Source: Salinisphaera hydrothermalis
GTDB lineage: Bacteria > Pseudomonadota > Gammaproteobacteria > Nevskiales > Salinisphaeraceae
DNA length: 64,000 bases
Strand: one strand, 5' to 3'
NCBI RefSeq assembly: GCF_040361195.1
Contig: NZ_APNE01000013.1
Position numbers and translations under genes: made by a program. A model generated the notes under the pieces. The model saw only the letters and a program-made list of their open reading frames with translations, was not told where the DNA came from and searched no databases. This document shows positions 8,102 through 17,107 of this stretch, in pieces. The number at the start of each line of letters is the position of its first letter. The first letter of the stretch is position 1.

Positions 8102-9256
8102 CTAACCAGTGCTCGCCTGGTCCATCTGCTCGGCAACAAATCGGCCATAGGCCTTGAAATCGAAAGTCTGCTCGAACAGACGGCGACCTGCGCTGGCGAT
8201 CGCCTGGCGTTCGGTTTCATGGGTGGCGTAATAGCGGATTTTATCGATCATATCGTCCAGATCGTCGAAGCAGACGAAATGCTCGTACTCGCGCGCCCCA
8301 CCCGGTAGCGCCAAGGCCCGAATCGAGGGACTGCTCAAACAAAACGCCGCCAGCAGCCATAGTTCCCAATGCCGATGCGTGAATTCGCCGAGACCATCGA
8401 GGGCAAGGTTGACCCGCGATTCGCGAATCGTCTCGACATAGCGCTCGGCATCAACGGCCGGCACGGCTACATCGGCGGCCACATCCGGATCGATATCATG
8501 ACCCTGAATCCCGCCGATCGCATCCAGATCGGAAGCCAGTACGCGACGCCAGACTTCAGGCCGCAGGCGCGAGCTTTGCGTGCCGTAGAAGCAGACGTCG
8601 TGGCGACAGTCGGTACTCGGCTCGGCATAGCCGAAAGCCCTGGGGTCGAGCCGGGCCACATTGTGGCGGCGCGAGGGGATCAACGGACAGGCCAGCCAGG
8701 CCAGACGGATTTTGTCGCGATTGCGATCGGCAATCGGGTAGCGGTTCAAATCCGCGTAGTGCTCCCGCTTGAACACGACATCGAAGCAGTCCAGGCAGGC
8801 ATCGTCGACCATGAAACCTGCTTGAGGATTACTGATGAAAAACGCCTTGGGCAACCCGTCGATCCCAGCGATAAAGTCGAACTCGCGTACGTTGACACCT
8901 TCGCCCGACGAATCCGACTTGCTGCATACGATCAGATAATCAAAACGCTTGGCTACCTCGCGGGCATGGCGCTTCAGCCAGTCGAGCCGGGCCTCGGTCA
9001 CGTCGAAGCTGGCGTGCAACGCCGAACGCATGAATCCGCACTGCCCGCGCAACTTGCGATAGCGATTTTTCTTACGCCGCAGACGCGTGATGGGGCCGGC
9101 GCCGATATCCGGATAGTAACGACCGATATATAGAACTCGAGCCACGCGCTTTAGGGCCAGCCGGCGATTGATGACGTCCGATGATAGCGGATGATCAACC
9201 GTCGCCCCTAAGTGGCCGGCCACGCCGTCGTCACAGGCCGACTGCGTGGCGGACAT
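8102..9256 (-). CDS. CgeB-like glycosyltransferase
   Basis: 384 residues, no membrane segment. Near the N-terminus RVARVLYIGRYYP looks like the first strand and loop of a GT-B fold. The C-terminal third (YVETIRESRVNLALDG, HRHWELWLLAAFCLSSP, EYEHFVCFDDLDDMIDKI) has the layout of CgeB/spore-maturation type glycosyltransferases (Glyco_trans_1_2), where a Glu-containing segment contacts the donor nucleotide. The start overlaps the end of the upstream gene by 26 bases, which suggests translational coupling; a later start cannot be excluded. Donor and acceptor are unknown. Confidence 0.65.
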   Translation of the reverse strand: MSATQSACDDGVAGHLGATVDHPLSSDVINRRLALKRVARVLYIGRYYPDIGAGPITRLRRKKNRYRKLRGQCGFMRSALHASFDVTEARLDWLKRHAREVAKRFDYLIVCSKSDSSGEGVNVREFDFIAGIDGLPKAFFISNPQAGFMVDDACLDCFDVVFKREHYADLNRYPIADRNRDKIRLAWLACPLIPSRRHNVARLDPRAFGYAEPSTDCRHDVCFYGTQSSRLRPEVWRRVLASDLDAIGGIQGHDIDPDVAADVAVPAVDAERYVETIRESRVNLALDGLGEFTHRHWELWLLAAFCLSSPSIRALALPGGAREYEHFVCFDDLDDMIDKIRYYATHETERQAIASAGRRLFEQTFDFKAYGRFVAEQMDQASTG

Positions 9257-10082
9257 GCTCCCAGGCTCGCCCGTCCGCCAATTCGCGGTGCTGCCACTGC
9301 TTCCAGGCTAGGTCGCAACACCAGGCCTGCCGATCCGGTCTCACCAACGGCGCCTCGATTGCATGACTCGCCATGGGCCAGGCCATCGACCCCGGCCCTT
9401 CGACCACCAGCGGCACTCCGGCCAGCACGGATTCCACACCGGTCGTGGAACTATAGGTCACCACTTGGCCGGCGGCCGCCAGCTCAGTTGCCAGATCGCA
9501 ATCCGACAACGCCGCATCGGGCGGGCATGGCGTCGGCTTGAGCGGGTGTGGGCGATATACCACGTGCTTACCGAGTGCGGTCAGACGCGCGGCCCGATCG
9601 GCTGCCCACTGCGCCACGTCGATACCGTCGAGAGAGATATCGCCCGGCACCTGCCCGATCAATAGAACCCGATCGGATGAGTGCGCTTGCCACGGCGCCA
9701 GTTGATGACCGAAATAACGAGCAAACCGCTGGCCGTCGTCCGCGGGGCCAGCGAACCGGCCCCGTCGATTGAGCCCGTCGAAAGCTAGACTCGCCCACTC
9801 CCGACGCGGCTGCAGAAAACCGCGTTCGATAATCAGCGCGTGCTGCCCGTTCGCCCGCAGGCGCTCGAATATGGCGGGTTCGTGCCAGCCCCAGAAGACA
9901 TGCACATCGGCGTCAAGCGGTGCACCCGGCCGATACAGTCGAGTTTTGATGCCGTGTTTCTTGAAGCCACGACGCAGTGCGATGGACCACTCTATCTTGT
10001 GGCGCTTGCGTCGAAAACGCCGCCGTGATCGCCGCGTCCATGGCCAGCCTTCGGGATACGTATGGAAACAGACCTCGATCAC
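9231..10082 (-). CDS. Putative KpsS-like glycosyltransferase, function not established
   Basis: 283 residues from a GTG start (GTG ATC GAG GTC); an AGAGGGAG stretch lies somewhat far upstream. HVVYRPHPLKP followed by VVTYSSTTGVESVLAGVPLVVEG is the pattern of capsule-synthesis (PF05159-like) and CMP-Kdo-using transferases: a PHP/EHP motif, then a Ser/Thr-rich turn, then a Glu in the donor-binding region. VLLIGQVPGDISL fits the strand before it. It is the middle gene of a minus-strand run and overlaps the CgeB-like gene downstream. I cannot name a substrate. Confidence 0.55.
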   Translation of the reverse strand: MIEVCFHTYPEGWPWTRRSRRRFRRKRHKIEWSIALRRGFKKHGIKTRLYRPGAPLDADVHVFWGWHEPAIFERLRANGQHALIIERGFLQPRREWASLAFDGLNRRGRFAGPADDGQRFARYFGHQLAPWQAHSSDRVLLIGQVPGDISLDGIDVAQWAADRAARLTALGKHVVYRPHPLKPTPCPPDAALSDCDLATELAAAGQVVTYSSTTGVESVLAGVPLVVEGPGSMAWPMASHAIEAPLVRPDRQAWCCDLAWKQWQHRELADGRAWEHVRHAVGL

Positions 10083-10164
10083 ACTCGTTCGATGCTCCCT
10101 CTAGGAACAGGCGGATTCGTAGCCGCCTATTGCGCCGCGTGCCCAATTTCTTCGGCAACGGACA

Positions 10165-11268
10165 TCACGGGTGCCAATGCAGTCGGGCGTCGGCTTCGAT
10201 CAGCGACAGTGCGCGCCGCCGCTCGGCATCGAAATCATGATCGGGCGACATCGGGCGCGTGGGCTGACTGGCCGAATGGGAAGCGCCAAAATCGAAGCCG
10301 TAAATATCAAGGCGCGCGCAATTTGAGGCCGCAAGCAAATCGATGGCCTTCATGCCGGTAGACGCGATCTTACCCAACTCGCGTGCCAGATGAACATCGC
10401 GTGCTTTGGAAAACATATGTAGCCGGCCGGAGGCGAACATCCAGGCCGGAATGTTACGCATCATCTTGGCCCGGCGACTGACCCAGACCATGCGCTGGAT
10501 GCCGCGTGACTCGGCGGTTGCTCGACTGATCGGCAAGCCGGTCACGACCCAATCGGTTCGGCTGCCGTGTGAATATTCCGCCACCAGAATGCCCCGGTTA
10601 CAGCGCACTACGACATCGGCGGCATCGATGGCCGGCCCATAGTCGCGCTCAGCCAGCGAGACGGCATTGCCGACCAGGGCCACATGCTTACCGGCCAGTT
10701 CCCGCAACAGGCGCCGTTCCGAAACAGTACCGCGAACCAAACGCCAGAGGCGGCCAGCCAATCGCTGTCGTCGGCGCGCCCAGGTCGCTCGGCGTTTGGC
10801 GCACCGCTGCAGATCCGCCACCTTGGCGGCCAACGCCGCGTCAACCGGGGCGGTGACGATCACACAGTATTCGCGCGGCGTATTTTCGATCGTCTCGGCA
10901 TGACCGAACACCGCGGCAATCCGTTGGCGCCACCATTCGGCGTCGTGCACGCTGGCAAATTCGTTTCTGCCACCGACCAGCGGGCCAGCCGAATAGCGGG
11001 TCGCAATGCGAAACACACCAAACGAGGCGACCCGGAACGCCGCATCCAGGGCGCGATCGATGGCGGCATCGTCCAACCAGTGCAGCACGCGATCGCTGGC
11101 AACGAGCGCGACGCCGGCCTCGCTATCGGCGATCCGCTCGTCATCGATTCTGGCCCGGAAACCCTGCTCGATGAGGCGCGTGGCTCCTACGGATTCTGCC
11201 ACCGCGCCGACCCAGTCGGGCGCCTCGCCAAGGGCGTGCTGGTATAGAACCGGATCGGGCCTAAACAT
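10165..11268 (-). CDS. Methyltransferase-like domain fused to GT29 (sialyltransferase-like) domain
   Basis: 367 residues. The ATG at 11268 overlaps the stop of the upstream GT4 gene by eight bases (ATGTTTAG); the frame is open further up but encodes nothing plausible there. Residues 194-225 (GKHVALVGNAVSL ... IDAADVVVRCNRG) match sialylmotif L. Residues 303-327 (STGMKAIDLLAA ... LDIYGFDFG) match motif S. H344 and E349 form an HX4E pair like motif VS. Sialyltransferases of family GT29 use CMP-sialic acid donors. Residues 45-95 (ASDRVLHWLDDAAIDRALDA, VFRIAT) resemble the back half of a class I methyltransferase, but no clear SAM-binding glycine loop is seen, so that domain may be degenerate. 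The CMP-sugar operon at 14346-18504 could supply its donor. Confidence 0.72.
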   Translation of the reverse strand: MFRPDPVLYQHALGEAPDWVGAVAESVGATRLIEQGFRARIDDERIADSEAGVALVASDRVLHWLDDAAIDRALDAAFRVASFGVFRIATRYSAGPLVGGRNEFASVHDAEWWRQRIAAVFGHAETIENTPREYCVIVTAPVDAALAAKVADLQRCAKRRATWARRRQRLAGRLWRLVRGTVSERRLLRELAGKHVALVGNAVSLAERDYGPAIDAADVVVRCNRGILVAEYSHGSRTDWVVTGLPISRATAESRGIQRMVWVSRRAKMMRNIPAWMFASGRLHMFSKARDVHLARELGKIASTGMKAIDLLAASNCARLDIYGFDFGASHSASQPTRPMSPDHDFDAERRRALSLIEADARLHWHP

Positions 11269-12295
11269 CTGCGATACGCGCATACAGCGCCTGGTATGCA
11301 TCGGCCATACGCGCCACCGAAAAACGGGTGGCTGTGCTTTGACCCGCCGCCCCCAGAGCCCGGGCCAGCTCGGGCTCGTCCCGCAGACGGATGAGCGCGT
11401 TGAACAAAGCGTTTTCATCGCCGGGTGGAACCAACAAGCCGTTACGACCGTCGTCGACGAACTCTGGCAACCCATCGACTGCCGAGGCCACGACCGGCAA
11501 ACCCGCGCGCATCGCGTCCAAAGCGGCACCGCCGATGCCTTCATGACGCGATGGCAACACAAACGCATCGGCGGCAGCCAAATAGTCGCCGACGTTGTCG
11601 ACGAAACCGGCGAACTCGATATTCGCGAGCCCACGCGCCTGGCGTTCGAAAGCCGTACGATCGCGCCCTGCGCCGGCCAGAACGAAATGCATGCCCGGCC
11701 GCTCTGAAGCGGCTCGACGCGCGACCTCGATCAAATGCGACTGGCCTTTCTGGGCATCGACGAGGGCCGCCACATTCAACACGACGAACGCATCCCCCCA
11801 ACGTTTGCGCAGGGCCTGCGAACGCCCCTGATCCACTGGCAGATCGGACAGCGCGCTATAGATCGTCGCCACATCGCGCTGCGCGTAATCCGCGATTTCA
11901 CGCGCCACTGATCCGGCCACACCCACACAGGCCGCCGCATCGCGATAGATCGCCCGGGTCACGACATTCGCACTCGGCCGCTTGCCAATCCGGCGCGTGA
12001 CGATGTAAGGCGTACCGGCCACACGCCAACGCCACCACGCCAACTGCGACGCCCGGGTTTCGTGGGCATGCAGCACGGCCCCTCGCACACTGGTCACGCG
12101 CATCGCGAACGGCTTGCGAACGGGCACGATCTCCAGCTCCGACAGATCGGCCAGGCGCTCGGCGAGCGGCTGGCCCCGCCGGGCGATCAGCCTCTGGGCC
12201 GCACCACGGCGCGCGAGCTCGCGAATTAACAATTCAGTCTGGCGTTCACCGCCTCGATAACCGCGCGCCAGATTGAGATGACAAATTCGACTCAT
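11261..12295 (-). CDS. Family 4 glycosyltransferase
   Basis: 344 residues with the two-domain GT-B layout. The N-terminal NLARGYRGGERQTELLIREL is the acceptor-side loop. The C-terminal domain has VVLNVAALVDAQKGQ, FVLAGAGRDR, and the donor-binding block FVLPSRHEGIGGAALDAMRAGLPV (EX7E-type) followed by NGLLVPPGD. It transfers a hexose or similar residue from a nucleotide sugar in the cytoplasm; linkage is not predictable. It is translationally coupled to the GT29-like gene. A broken paralogue with nearly the same N-terminus lies at 21021-21382. Confidence 0.88.
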   Translation of the reverse strand: MSRICHLNLARGYRGGERQTELLIRELARRGAAQRLIARRGQPLAERLADLSELEIVPVRKPFAMRVTSVRGAVLHAHETRASQLAWWRWRVAGTPYIVTRRIGKRPSANVVTRAIYRDAAACVGVAGSVAREIADYAQRDVATIYSALSDLPVDQGRSQALRKRWGDAFVVLNVAALVDAQKGQSHLIEVARRAASERPGMHFVLAGAGRDRTAFERQARGLANIEFAGFVDNVGDYLAAADAFVLPSRHEGIGGAALDAMRAGLPVVASAVDGLPEFVDDGRNGLLVPPGDENALFNALIRLRDEPELARALGAAGQSTATRFSVARMADAYQALYARIADV

Positions 12296-12347
12296 GAGCC
12301 CTTCGTAGGTGAGCGTCGCTTCAGCGCTTTGCGCGCCGGCTCATCTC

Positions 12348-13274
12348 TTAGATCGCGCCCAACACCATTCGGACGAGTTCGGAATGGTCATCGCGTGCCA
12401 GCCCGCGATAGGGCGCGACCTGCTGATAACCCCCCGGCGGGAATAGGAAACTGGTAGGAGTCACGAATTGGAAGAACCCCACCAGACGCGGCTGACCGCC
12501 CTCTTGTACGCGGCTACCATAGTGGAAACAACGGCTGGTATCGGCAAACACCGAGGTACCCGCCACGCCGGTGATCTCATGCTGCGGCTCACGACCGACT
12601 ACCCGATTGGCGACCTCATCGTTCACGCGATAGCCCTTGCGGCCATAGGTGTATCCGATCGACGACCGCAGCTTATCCGACGCTTCAGCTTCCATCAGCG
12701 TCAGAGGGCCGCTCGCGATATCCACATCGCTGGCGTAGATGAAAATCTTGAGCTGAGTCGTATCATCCCAGTCGCAGTGATAGAGCTGGCTGGCGTGGTG
12801 CTGCGACGGGGAATTATCGGATTTCCAGGCGTCGATCTTGGCGAGAACCGGCACCACACCGAGATAACCTGCGATGGCCGCAATCACATCTTCGCGCAGG
12901 GCAAAGCGTAAAAACGGCGACTCGTCGGTAAGATGGGCAGCGTCCAGATATCCCTGCTGCAGGAAATCCTTGTTGCCTGGGGCGACCTCGGCTTCACGTG
13001 CGGCGATAATCTCGCGCACGGTTCCGACGATGTCATCGACTTCCGCGAACGTGCCGGGGGAAAACACGGCGAACCCGTTATCGAGCGGAATCTCATAGCC
13101 GTCGCCGGAGTCCGCCAGCTCTTTGGCCAAGCGTTGACGTGCATCCAGCGATGCCCCTTGCTTGGCGCCGAGGCGCTCGGCATACCATTGGCGGCGCCGG
13201 GGCGTGCTTTCAACGAAATAGTTCCACAACGCGTTGTTGTGACCCTGTTTGTTGGTACGAAACAGATTTTTCAT
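12348..13274 (-). CDS. Phytanoyl-CoA dioxygenase-like Fe(II)/2-oxoglutarate oxygenase
   Basis: 308 residues. A double-stranded beta-helix oxygenase is indicated by H166-x-D168 (LYHCDWDD), a distal His at 251 (RCFHYGSRV) and an Arg at 263 (QPRLVGFFQF) placed to hold the 2-oxoglutarate carboxylate. These are the iron and co-substrate residues of the PhyH family. The substrate is unknown. Its position among glycosyltransferases suggests it hydroxylates a sugar, lipid or amino-acid substituent of the surface glycan; that is inference. It lies 52 bases upstream of the GT4 start, on the same strand. Confidence 0.78.
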   Translation of the reverse strand: MKNLFRTNKQGHNNALWNYFVESTPRRRQWYAERLGAKQGASLDARQRLAKELADSGDGYEIPLDNGFAVFSPGTFAEVDDIVGTVREIIAAREAEVAPGNKDFLQQGYLDAAHLTDESPFLRFALREDVIAAIAGYLGVVPVLAKIDAWKSDNSPSQHHASQLYHCDWDDTTQLKIFIYASDVDIASGPLTLMEAEASDKLRSSIGYTYGRKGYRVNDEVANRVVGREPQHEITGVAGTSVFADTSRCFHYGSRVQEGGQPRLVGFFQFVTPTSFLFPPGGYQQVAPYRGLARDDHSELVRMVLGAI

Positions 13275-13391
13275 ATCACGGACCCGCGACGATGCCGTTG
13301 CGAACCATTATGTGCCTGAACATGGCTGTCGATTATAGAAGATCGACCGTAGGTTACGAGGGCGCGAGCCCCTGACTTAGAAGGCGCACGT

Positions 13392-14234
13392 TCAGGTTCG
13401 CCAACCCAGCGCCATCGCCGCGCGCCGTAAATTCTGACCGAAACGCTTGCCCGGCGGATCGGAAAACCGATGGGCGTCATACTCGAATGTGCCGGAATGG
13501 TCATCGTAGTAGCAGCTCCGATGGTCCACGATCTGGCTCTGCCAGTCTGCAGCAGCGACCCGCCAGTGATGATCGGGTTTGCGCTGGCCGCGTTCCGCCG
13601 CGACCTGTCGTATCGCCAGTCGACGCTTCAACTGCTCCGGATCTCGGGCTCGAAAATGCTGCATGATGATTCGCTCACGCGCTAAAGGCCCCCGCGGCGT
13701 TGGCCAATGCGCCCTGCCGCACCATTTCAGTTTCGGATGATGCCGCATGAAGCGCAGTTCTTCGTAGGCCGCACGATAATAGCGTCGCCGCTCTTGGATC
13801 GGGCGCTGGCGATCGGCCAGCGTCTCCTGTTTGGCCTGCCAGGCCGCCCAATCGATATCGGTGTATTCGTAGAACAGGTTGATCGCGTTCACCCGGCACT
13901 CCAAAGGCGATAGAGCTGCCAGGAAGGCTTTCGGATCGTGTGGATAGAACTCGTCCCCGTCGAGCCGGCACCACCAGTCTTCGGTAGTCGCTTCGTCAAA
14001 CAAGCGGTAGAACGGGATCATGCGCAGATCGTTGTGAAATGCCCCGGTATAGCGGCCTATGAATTCGATGCGGTTCGGATGGGCGGCCGCCACCGCCTCG
14101 ACCCTAGCCACGGTATCGTCGTCGCTATCGTTATCGAGCACGGCGATACGGTCACACCAGGCAAGTGCCTCGGTCAGTGTCTGGCTTACGATATCGCCTT
14201 CGTTCTTCAACACGGTCAGACCGAAAATCTTCAT
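13392..14234 (-). CDS. Family 2 glycosyltransferase
   Basis: 280 residues. The GT-A start KIFGLTVLKNEGDIVSQTL, then VLDNDSDDDT, and the metal-binding CRLDGDEFYPHD (DXD-like) mark a GT2 enzyme of the type found in LPS core and O-glycan clusters. No transmembrane helix is seen. It is the first gene of the minus-strand glycan run, divergent from the Gfo/Idh/MocA gene; about 110 bases separate the two starts and should hold both promoters. Confidence 0.85.
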   Translation of the reverse strand: MKIFGLTVLKNEGDIVSQTLTEALAWCDRIAVLDNDSDDDTVARVEAVAAAHPNRIEFIGRYTGAFHNDLRMIPFYRLFDEATTEDWWCRLDGDEFYPHDPKAFLAALSPLECRVNAINLFYEYTDIDWAAWQAKQETLADRQRPIQERRRYYRAAYEELRFMRHHPKLKWCGRAHWPTPRGPLARERIIMQHFRARDPEQLKRRLAIRQVAAERGQRKPDHHWRVAAADWQSQIVDHRSCYYDDHSGTFEYDAHRFSDPPGKRFGQNLRRAAMALGWRT

Positions 14235-14345
14235 CGTGCCCTTTATCTGTGGTGGATGGCCTGACCGCCAGTCGCCGCGGCTGCTATTCTCGTTCGCCTT
14301 CGCGCTGCTCGCGAAGTTCCGTTCACCATGCTACCCCACGCGACC

Positions 14346-15440
14346 ATGGACAAAGTCAAGATCTACGGCGCCGGTTCGATCGGCAACCATATGGCCCACG
14401 CGGCGCGCTCGCTCGGCTGGTCAGTCGCGATCTGCGACCCCGATCCGGCGGCGCTCAAGCGCACACGGCACGATATCTACCCCAGCCGCTATGGCCAGTG
14501 GGACGATGCCATCGAGCTGTACGATCCCGCCCATGCGCCGACTGGCCAACACGACCTCATCATCATCGGCACACCGCCAGATGCGCATATGCCCCTGGCG
14601 CTTGCCGCCATCGACGAGGGCCCGAAGGCGATTCTGATCGAAAAGCCGGCCAGCACGCCGGAATCCGAACTCGATCGCCAGGTTTTCGAGCGTGCCCGGG
14701 CCGCGGGGGTGCGCGTGTTCGTCGGCTATGATCACGTCGTCGGCCTTGCGACCCAACGCTTTGATGAACTGGCGGGTGCCAACACGTTCGGAACTGTCGC
14801 TACGCTGGATGTGGAATTCCGCGAGTACTGGGGCGGCATCTTTGCGGCCCACCCCTGGCTGGACGGCCCCGCCGACAGCTATCTCGGCTACTGGCGACGC
14901 GGCGGCGGCGCGCTGGGCGAACACTCGCATGCGCTCAATCTCTGGCAGCACATGGCCCACGTGGTGGAAGCCGGGCGCGTGGTCGAAGTCTCGGCGCTGC
15001 TCGATATTGTCACCGACGGCGCCGCGGAATACGACCGGCTGGCGGCGTTGCACTTGACCACCGAACACGGGCTGCGCGGGCGCGTGGTTCAGGATGTGGT
15101 CACCCAGCCCACGCGTAAATGGGCGCGACTGCAAGGCAGTACCGGTTACGTTGAATGGGTGGCCGGATATGCCCCGGGTGCCGATGCTGTCATCCACGGC
15201 TCGGGGAATTCGGCCCCCGAAACGGAGAAGTTCACCAAGAGCCGGCCCGACGATTTCATTGCCGAGCTCGATCACATCAATACACATGTGCAGGATGGAT
15301 CGACCTCGCCGCTGGAACTGTCGCGCGGGCTGGATACCATGATGGTGATTGCGGCGGCACACCGCTCGTACCGGGAGCAACGGGTCGTGCGTCTCGATGA
15401 AGCCGAACCCTACGACATTCGTGGCATGGCCGGCGCCTGA
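14346..15440 (+). CDS. Gfo/Idh/MocA family sugar oxidoreductase
   Basis: About 364 residues. An N-terminal Rossmann fold (VKIYGAGSIGNHMA) and the family's EKPAS motif (LIEKPAST) show an NAD(P)-dependent oxidoreductase acting on a sugar or inositol-type substrate. GGGALGEHSHALNLW carries the histidine region expected near the active site. I chose the second ATG because the Rossmann strand begins right after it; the ATG at 14328 adds six residues and neither has a clear ribosome-binding site. It is the first gene of a four-gene operon with the NeuB-like, HAD and CMP-transferase genes, so it may prepare or modify the sugar that enters that pathway. Confidence 0.82.
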   Translation: MDKVKIYGAGSIGNHMAHAARSLGWSVAICDPDPAALKRTRHDIYPSRYGQWDDAIELYDPAHAPTGQHDLIIIGTPPDAHMPLALAAIDEGPKAILIEKPASTPESELDRQVFERARAAGVRVFVGYDHVVGLATQRFDELAGANTFGTVATLDVEFREYWGGIFAAHPWLDGPADSYLGYWRRGGGALGEHSHALNLWQHMAHVVEAGRVVEVSALLDIVTDGAAEYDRLAALHLTTEHGLRGRVVQDVVTQPTRKWARLQGSTGYVEWVAGYAPGADAVIHGSGNSAPETEKFTKSRPDDFIAELDHINTHVQDGSTSPLELSRGLDTMMVIAAAHRSYREQRVVRLDEAEPYDIRGMAGA

Positions 15441-15475
15441 GCGCGTCACCGCAGAGCAACAAGAGGAGCGCCCGC

Positions 15476-17104
15476 ATGCGCCAGTCCTATGATTTCAACG
15501 ACCTGTTCGTGTTCGAGATGGCCAACAACCATCAAGGCGACGTCGAGCATGGCCTGAAGATCATTCGCGAAATGGGCGCCGCAGCCGCCGAATACGGGGT
15601 CCGCGCGGCGATCAAATTCCAGTTCCGGCAACTCGATACGTTCATCCATCCGGACTATCGCGAGGCCAGCGAACCCAAGCATATCCAGCGGTTTTTATCG
15701 ACCGAGTTGTCGCGCGACGAATTCCAGACGATGTTCGACGCGGCCCGCGCCCAGAATCTGCTGACCATGTGCACGCCGTTCGATGAAGCGTCGGTGGACG
15801 TGATCGAGGAGATGGGTTTCGACATCATCAAGGTCGCCAGTGCCTCGTGCCAGGACTGGCCGCTGCTCGAACGGATTTCCGAGGCCAACCTCCCGGTGAT
15901 CGTCTCCACGGGCGGCCAGGATATTGCGGCCATCGACAACATCTCGAGCTTCTGCCATCACCGCGGTATCGATCATGCGCTGATGCACTGCGTGGCGTTG
16001 TATCCCACGCCCGACGCGCACTGCCAACTCAACCAGATCGATCGCCTGCGCGAACGTTATCGCGATACCACGATCGGCTGGTCCACCCACGAGGATCCGG
16101 GCGACACCGATGTCGTGATCGCCGCCTATGCCAAGGGCGCGCGCATGTTCGAAAAACATGTCGGTGTCGTCGACGGGCCGGTCACTCAACTCAATGCCTA
16201 TTCCGCCGACCCGGATCAGGTCAGGGCCTGGCTGGCCGCTTACAAGAAAGCCGTGGCCTTGTGCGGCGACGATACCCGCGAAACGCGTCATACCCAGGCC
16301 GAAAGCGATGCGCTGGCGGCGCTGCAGCGCGGCGTCTATGCCCGCGAACCGTTGGCGCCGGGCCAGCAATTGACCATGGATGATGTCTTTTTCGCCATGC
16401 CGTTACAGGATGGCCAACTGACCTCGGGCCGCTTCAAGCCGGGCACGACGGTCAAACAAGCCGTGGAATCCAATGGCGCGGTGGCCTTCAGCAACGTCGA
16501 TATCCCCAGCGACCCGGATCGCAAGGTCATCCAGTCGTCGCTGCATCAGATCAAGGCGATGCTCAACGAAGCGCGTATACCGCTGAACTCGGACTTCAAG
16601 GTGGAATACTCGCATCACCACGGCGTCGAGAATTTTCGCGAAGTCGGCGCGGTTCTCATCGACGTGGTCAATCGCAAATACTGCAAGAAGATCGTCGCGC
16701 AGTTGCCGGGCCAGTATCACCCGGCCCACTTCCACAAGCTCAAGGACGAGACCTTCATCATTGTCCACGGCACCCTGCATCTTGAGGTCGACGGCCATCA
16801 CAAAGTGCTCTCGCCGGGCGAAACCGCGGTCGTACAACCCGGGGTATGGCATCACTTCTGGACCGAGACCGGCGTGATTTTCGAAGAAATCTCGTCGACA
16901 CATAAAAACGACGATTCGTTCTACAAGGACAAGCGCATCAACCGCATGCCGCGCAGCGCGCGCAAAACGATCGTCGACCACTGGGGCCGCTTCACCCTGC
17001 GTGACGAAGACGAGGCGGAAAGCGAGATCTGGCCGCCGCAGCGGCGCGCTTCCGAAGACGAAGCATCCGCCGAGGCCGAGCCCAACTCGGTCATCGACGG
17101 CTGA
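15476..17104 (+). CDS. NeuB-family nonulosonate synthase fused to a C-terminal cupin
   Basis: 542 residues; a GAGGAG ribosome-binding site lies 8 bases before the ATG. Residues 1-265 are the NeuB TIM barrel: FEMANNHQGD, KFQFRQLDTF, IIKVASAS, GWSTHE and MFEKHVGVVDGP, covering the PEP and metal sites. Residues 285-345 form a SAF/antifreeze-like domain (AREPLAPGQQLTMDDVFFAM). Residues 375-475 are a cupin with a textbook first motif: G412, H418, H420, E425, G432, then PGVWHHF (455-461). NeuB enzymes condense PEP with an N-acylated or plain mannose-type sugar to give a nine-carbon acid. The cupin is not part of standard NeuB, LegI or PseI and may be an isomerase or sugar sensor. The C-terminal tail is acidic and low-complexity. 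Confidence 0.85.
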   Translation: MRQSYDFNDLFVFEMANNHQGDVEHGLKIIREMGAAAAEYGVRAAIKFQFRQLDTFIHPDYREASEPKHIQRFLSTELSRDEFQTMFDAARAQNLLTMCTPFDEASVDVIEEMGFDIIKVASASCQDWPLLERISEANLPVIVSTGGQDIAAIDNISSFCHHRGIDHALMHCVALYPTPDAHCQLNQIDRLRERYRDTTIGWSTHEDPGDTDVVIAAYAKGARMFEKHVGVVDGPVTQLNAYSADPDQVRAWLAAYKKAVALCGDDTRETRHTQAESDALAALQRGVYAREPLAPGQQLTMDDVFFAMPLQDGQLTSGRFKPGTTVKQAVESNGAVAFSNVDIPSDPDRKVIQSSLHQIKAMLNEARIPLNSDFKVEYSHHHGVENFREVGAVLIDVVNRKYCKKIVAQLPGQYHPAHFHKLKDETFIIVHGTLHLEVDGHHKVLSPGETAVVQPGVWHHFWTETGVIFEEISSTHKNDDSFYKDKRINRMPRSARKTIVDHWGRFTLRDEDEAESEIWPPQRRASEDEASAEAEPNSVIDG

Positions 17105-17107
17105 TTG

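Noticed and set aside
11269..11634. 122-codon N-terminal extension of the GT29-like gene
   Set aside because: It overlaps the GT4 gene in another frame and its composition (many Cys, Trp, Ser, Arg) is that of a shadow; the ATG at 11268 is coupled to the GT4 stop.
17105..17107. TTG as start of the HAD gene
   Set aside because: Possible, but the GTG one codon later is a more common start; the difference is one residue and cannot be settled from sequence.
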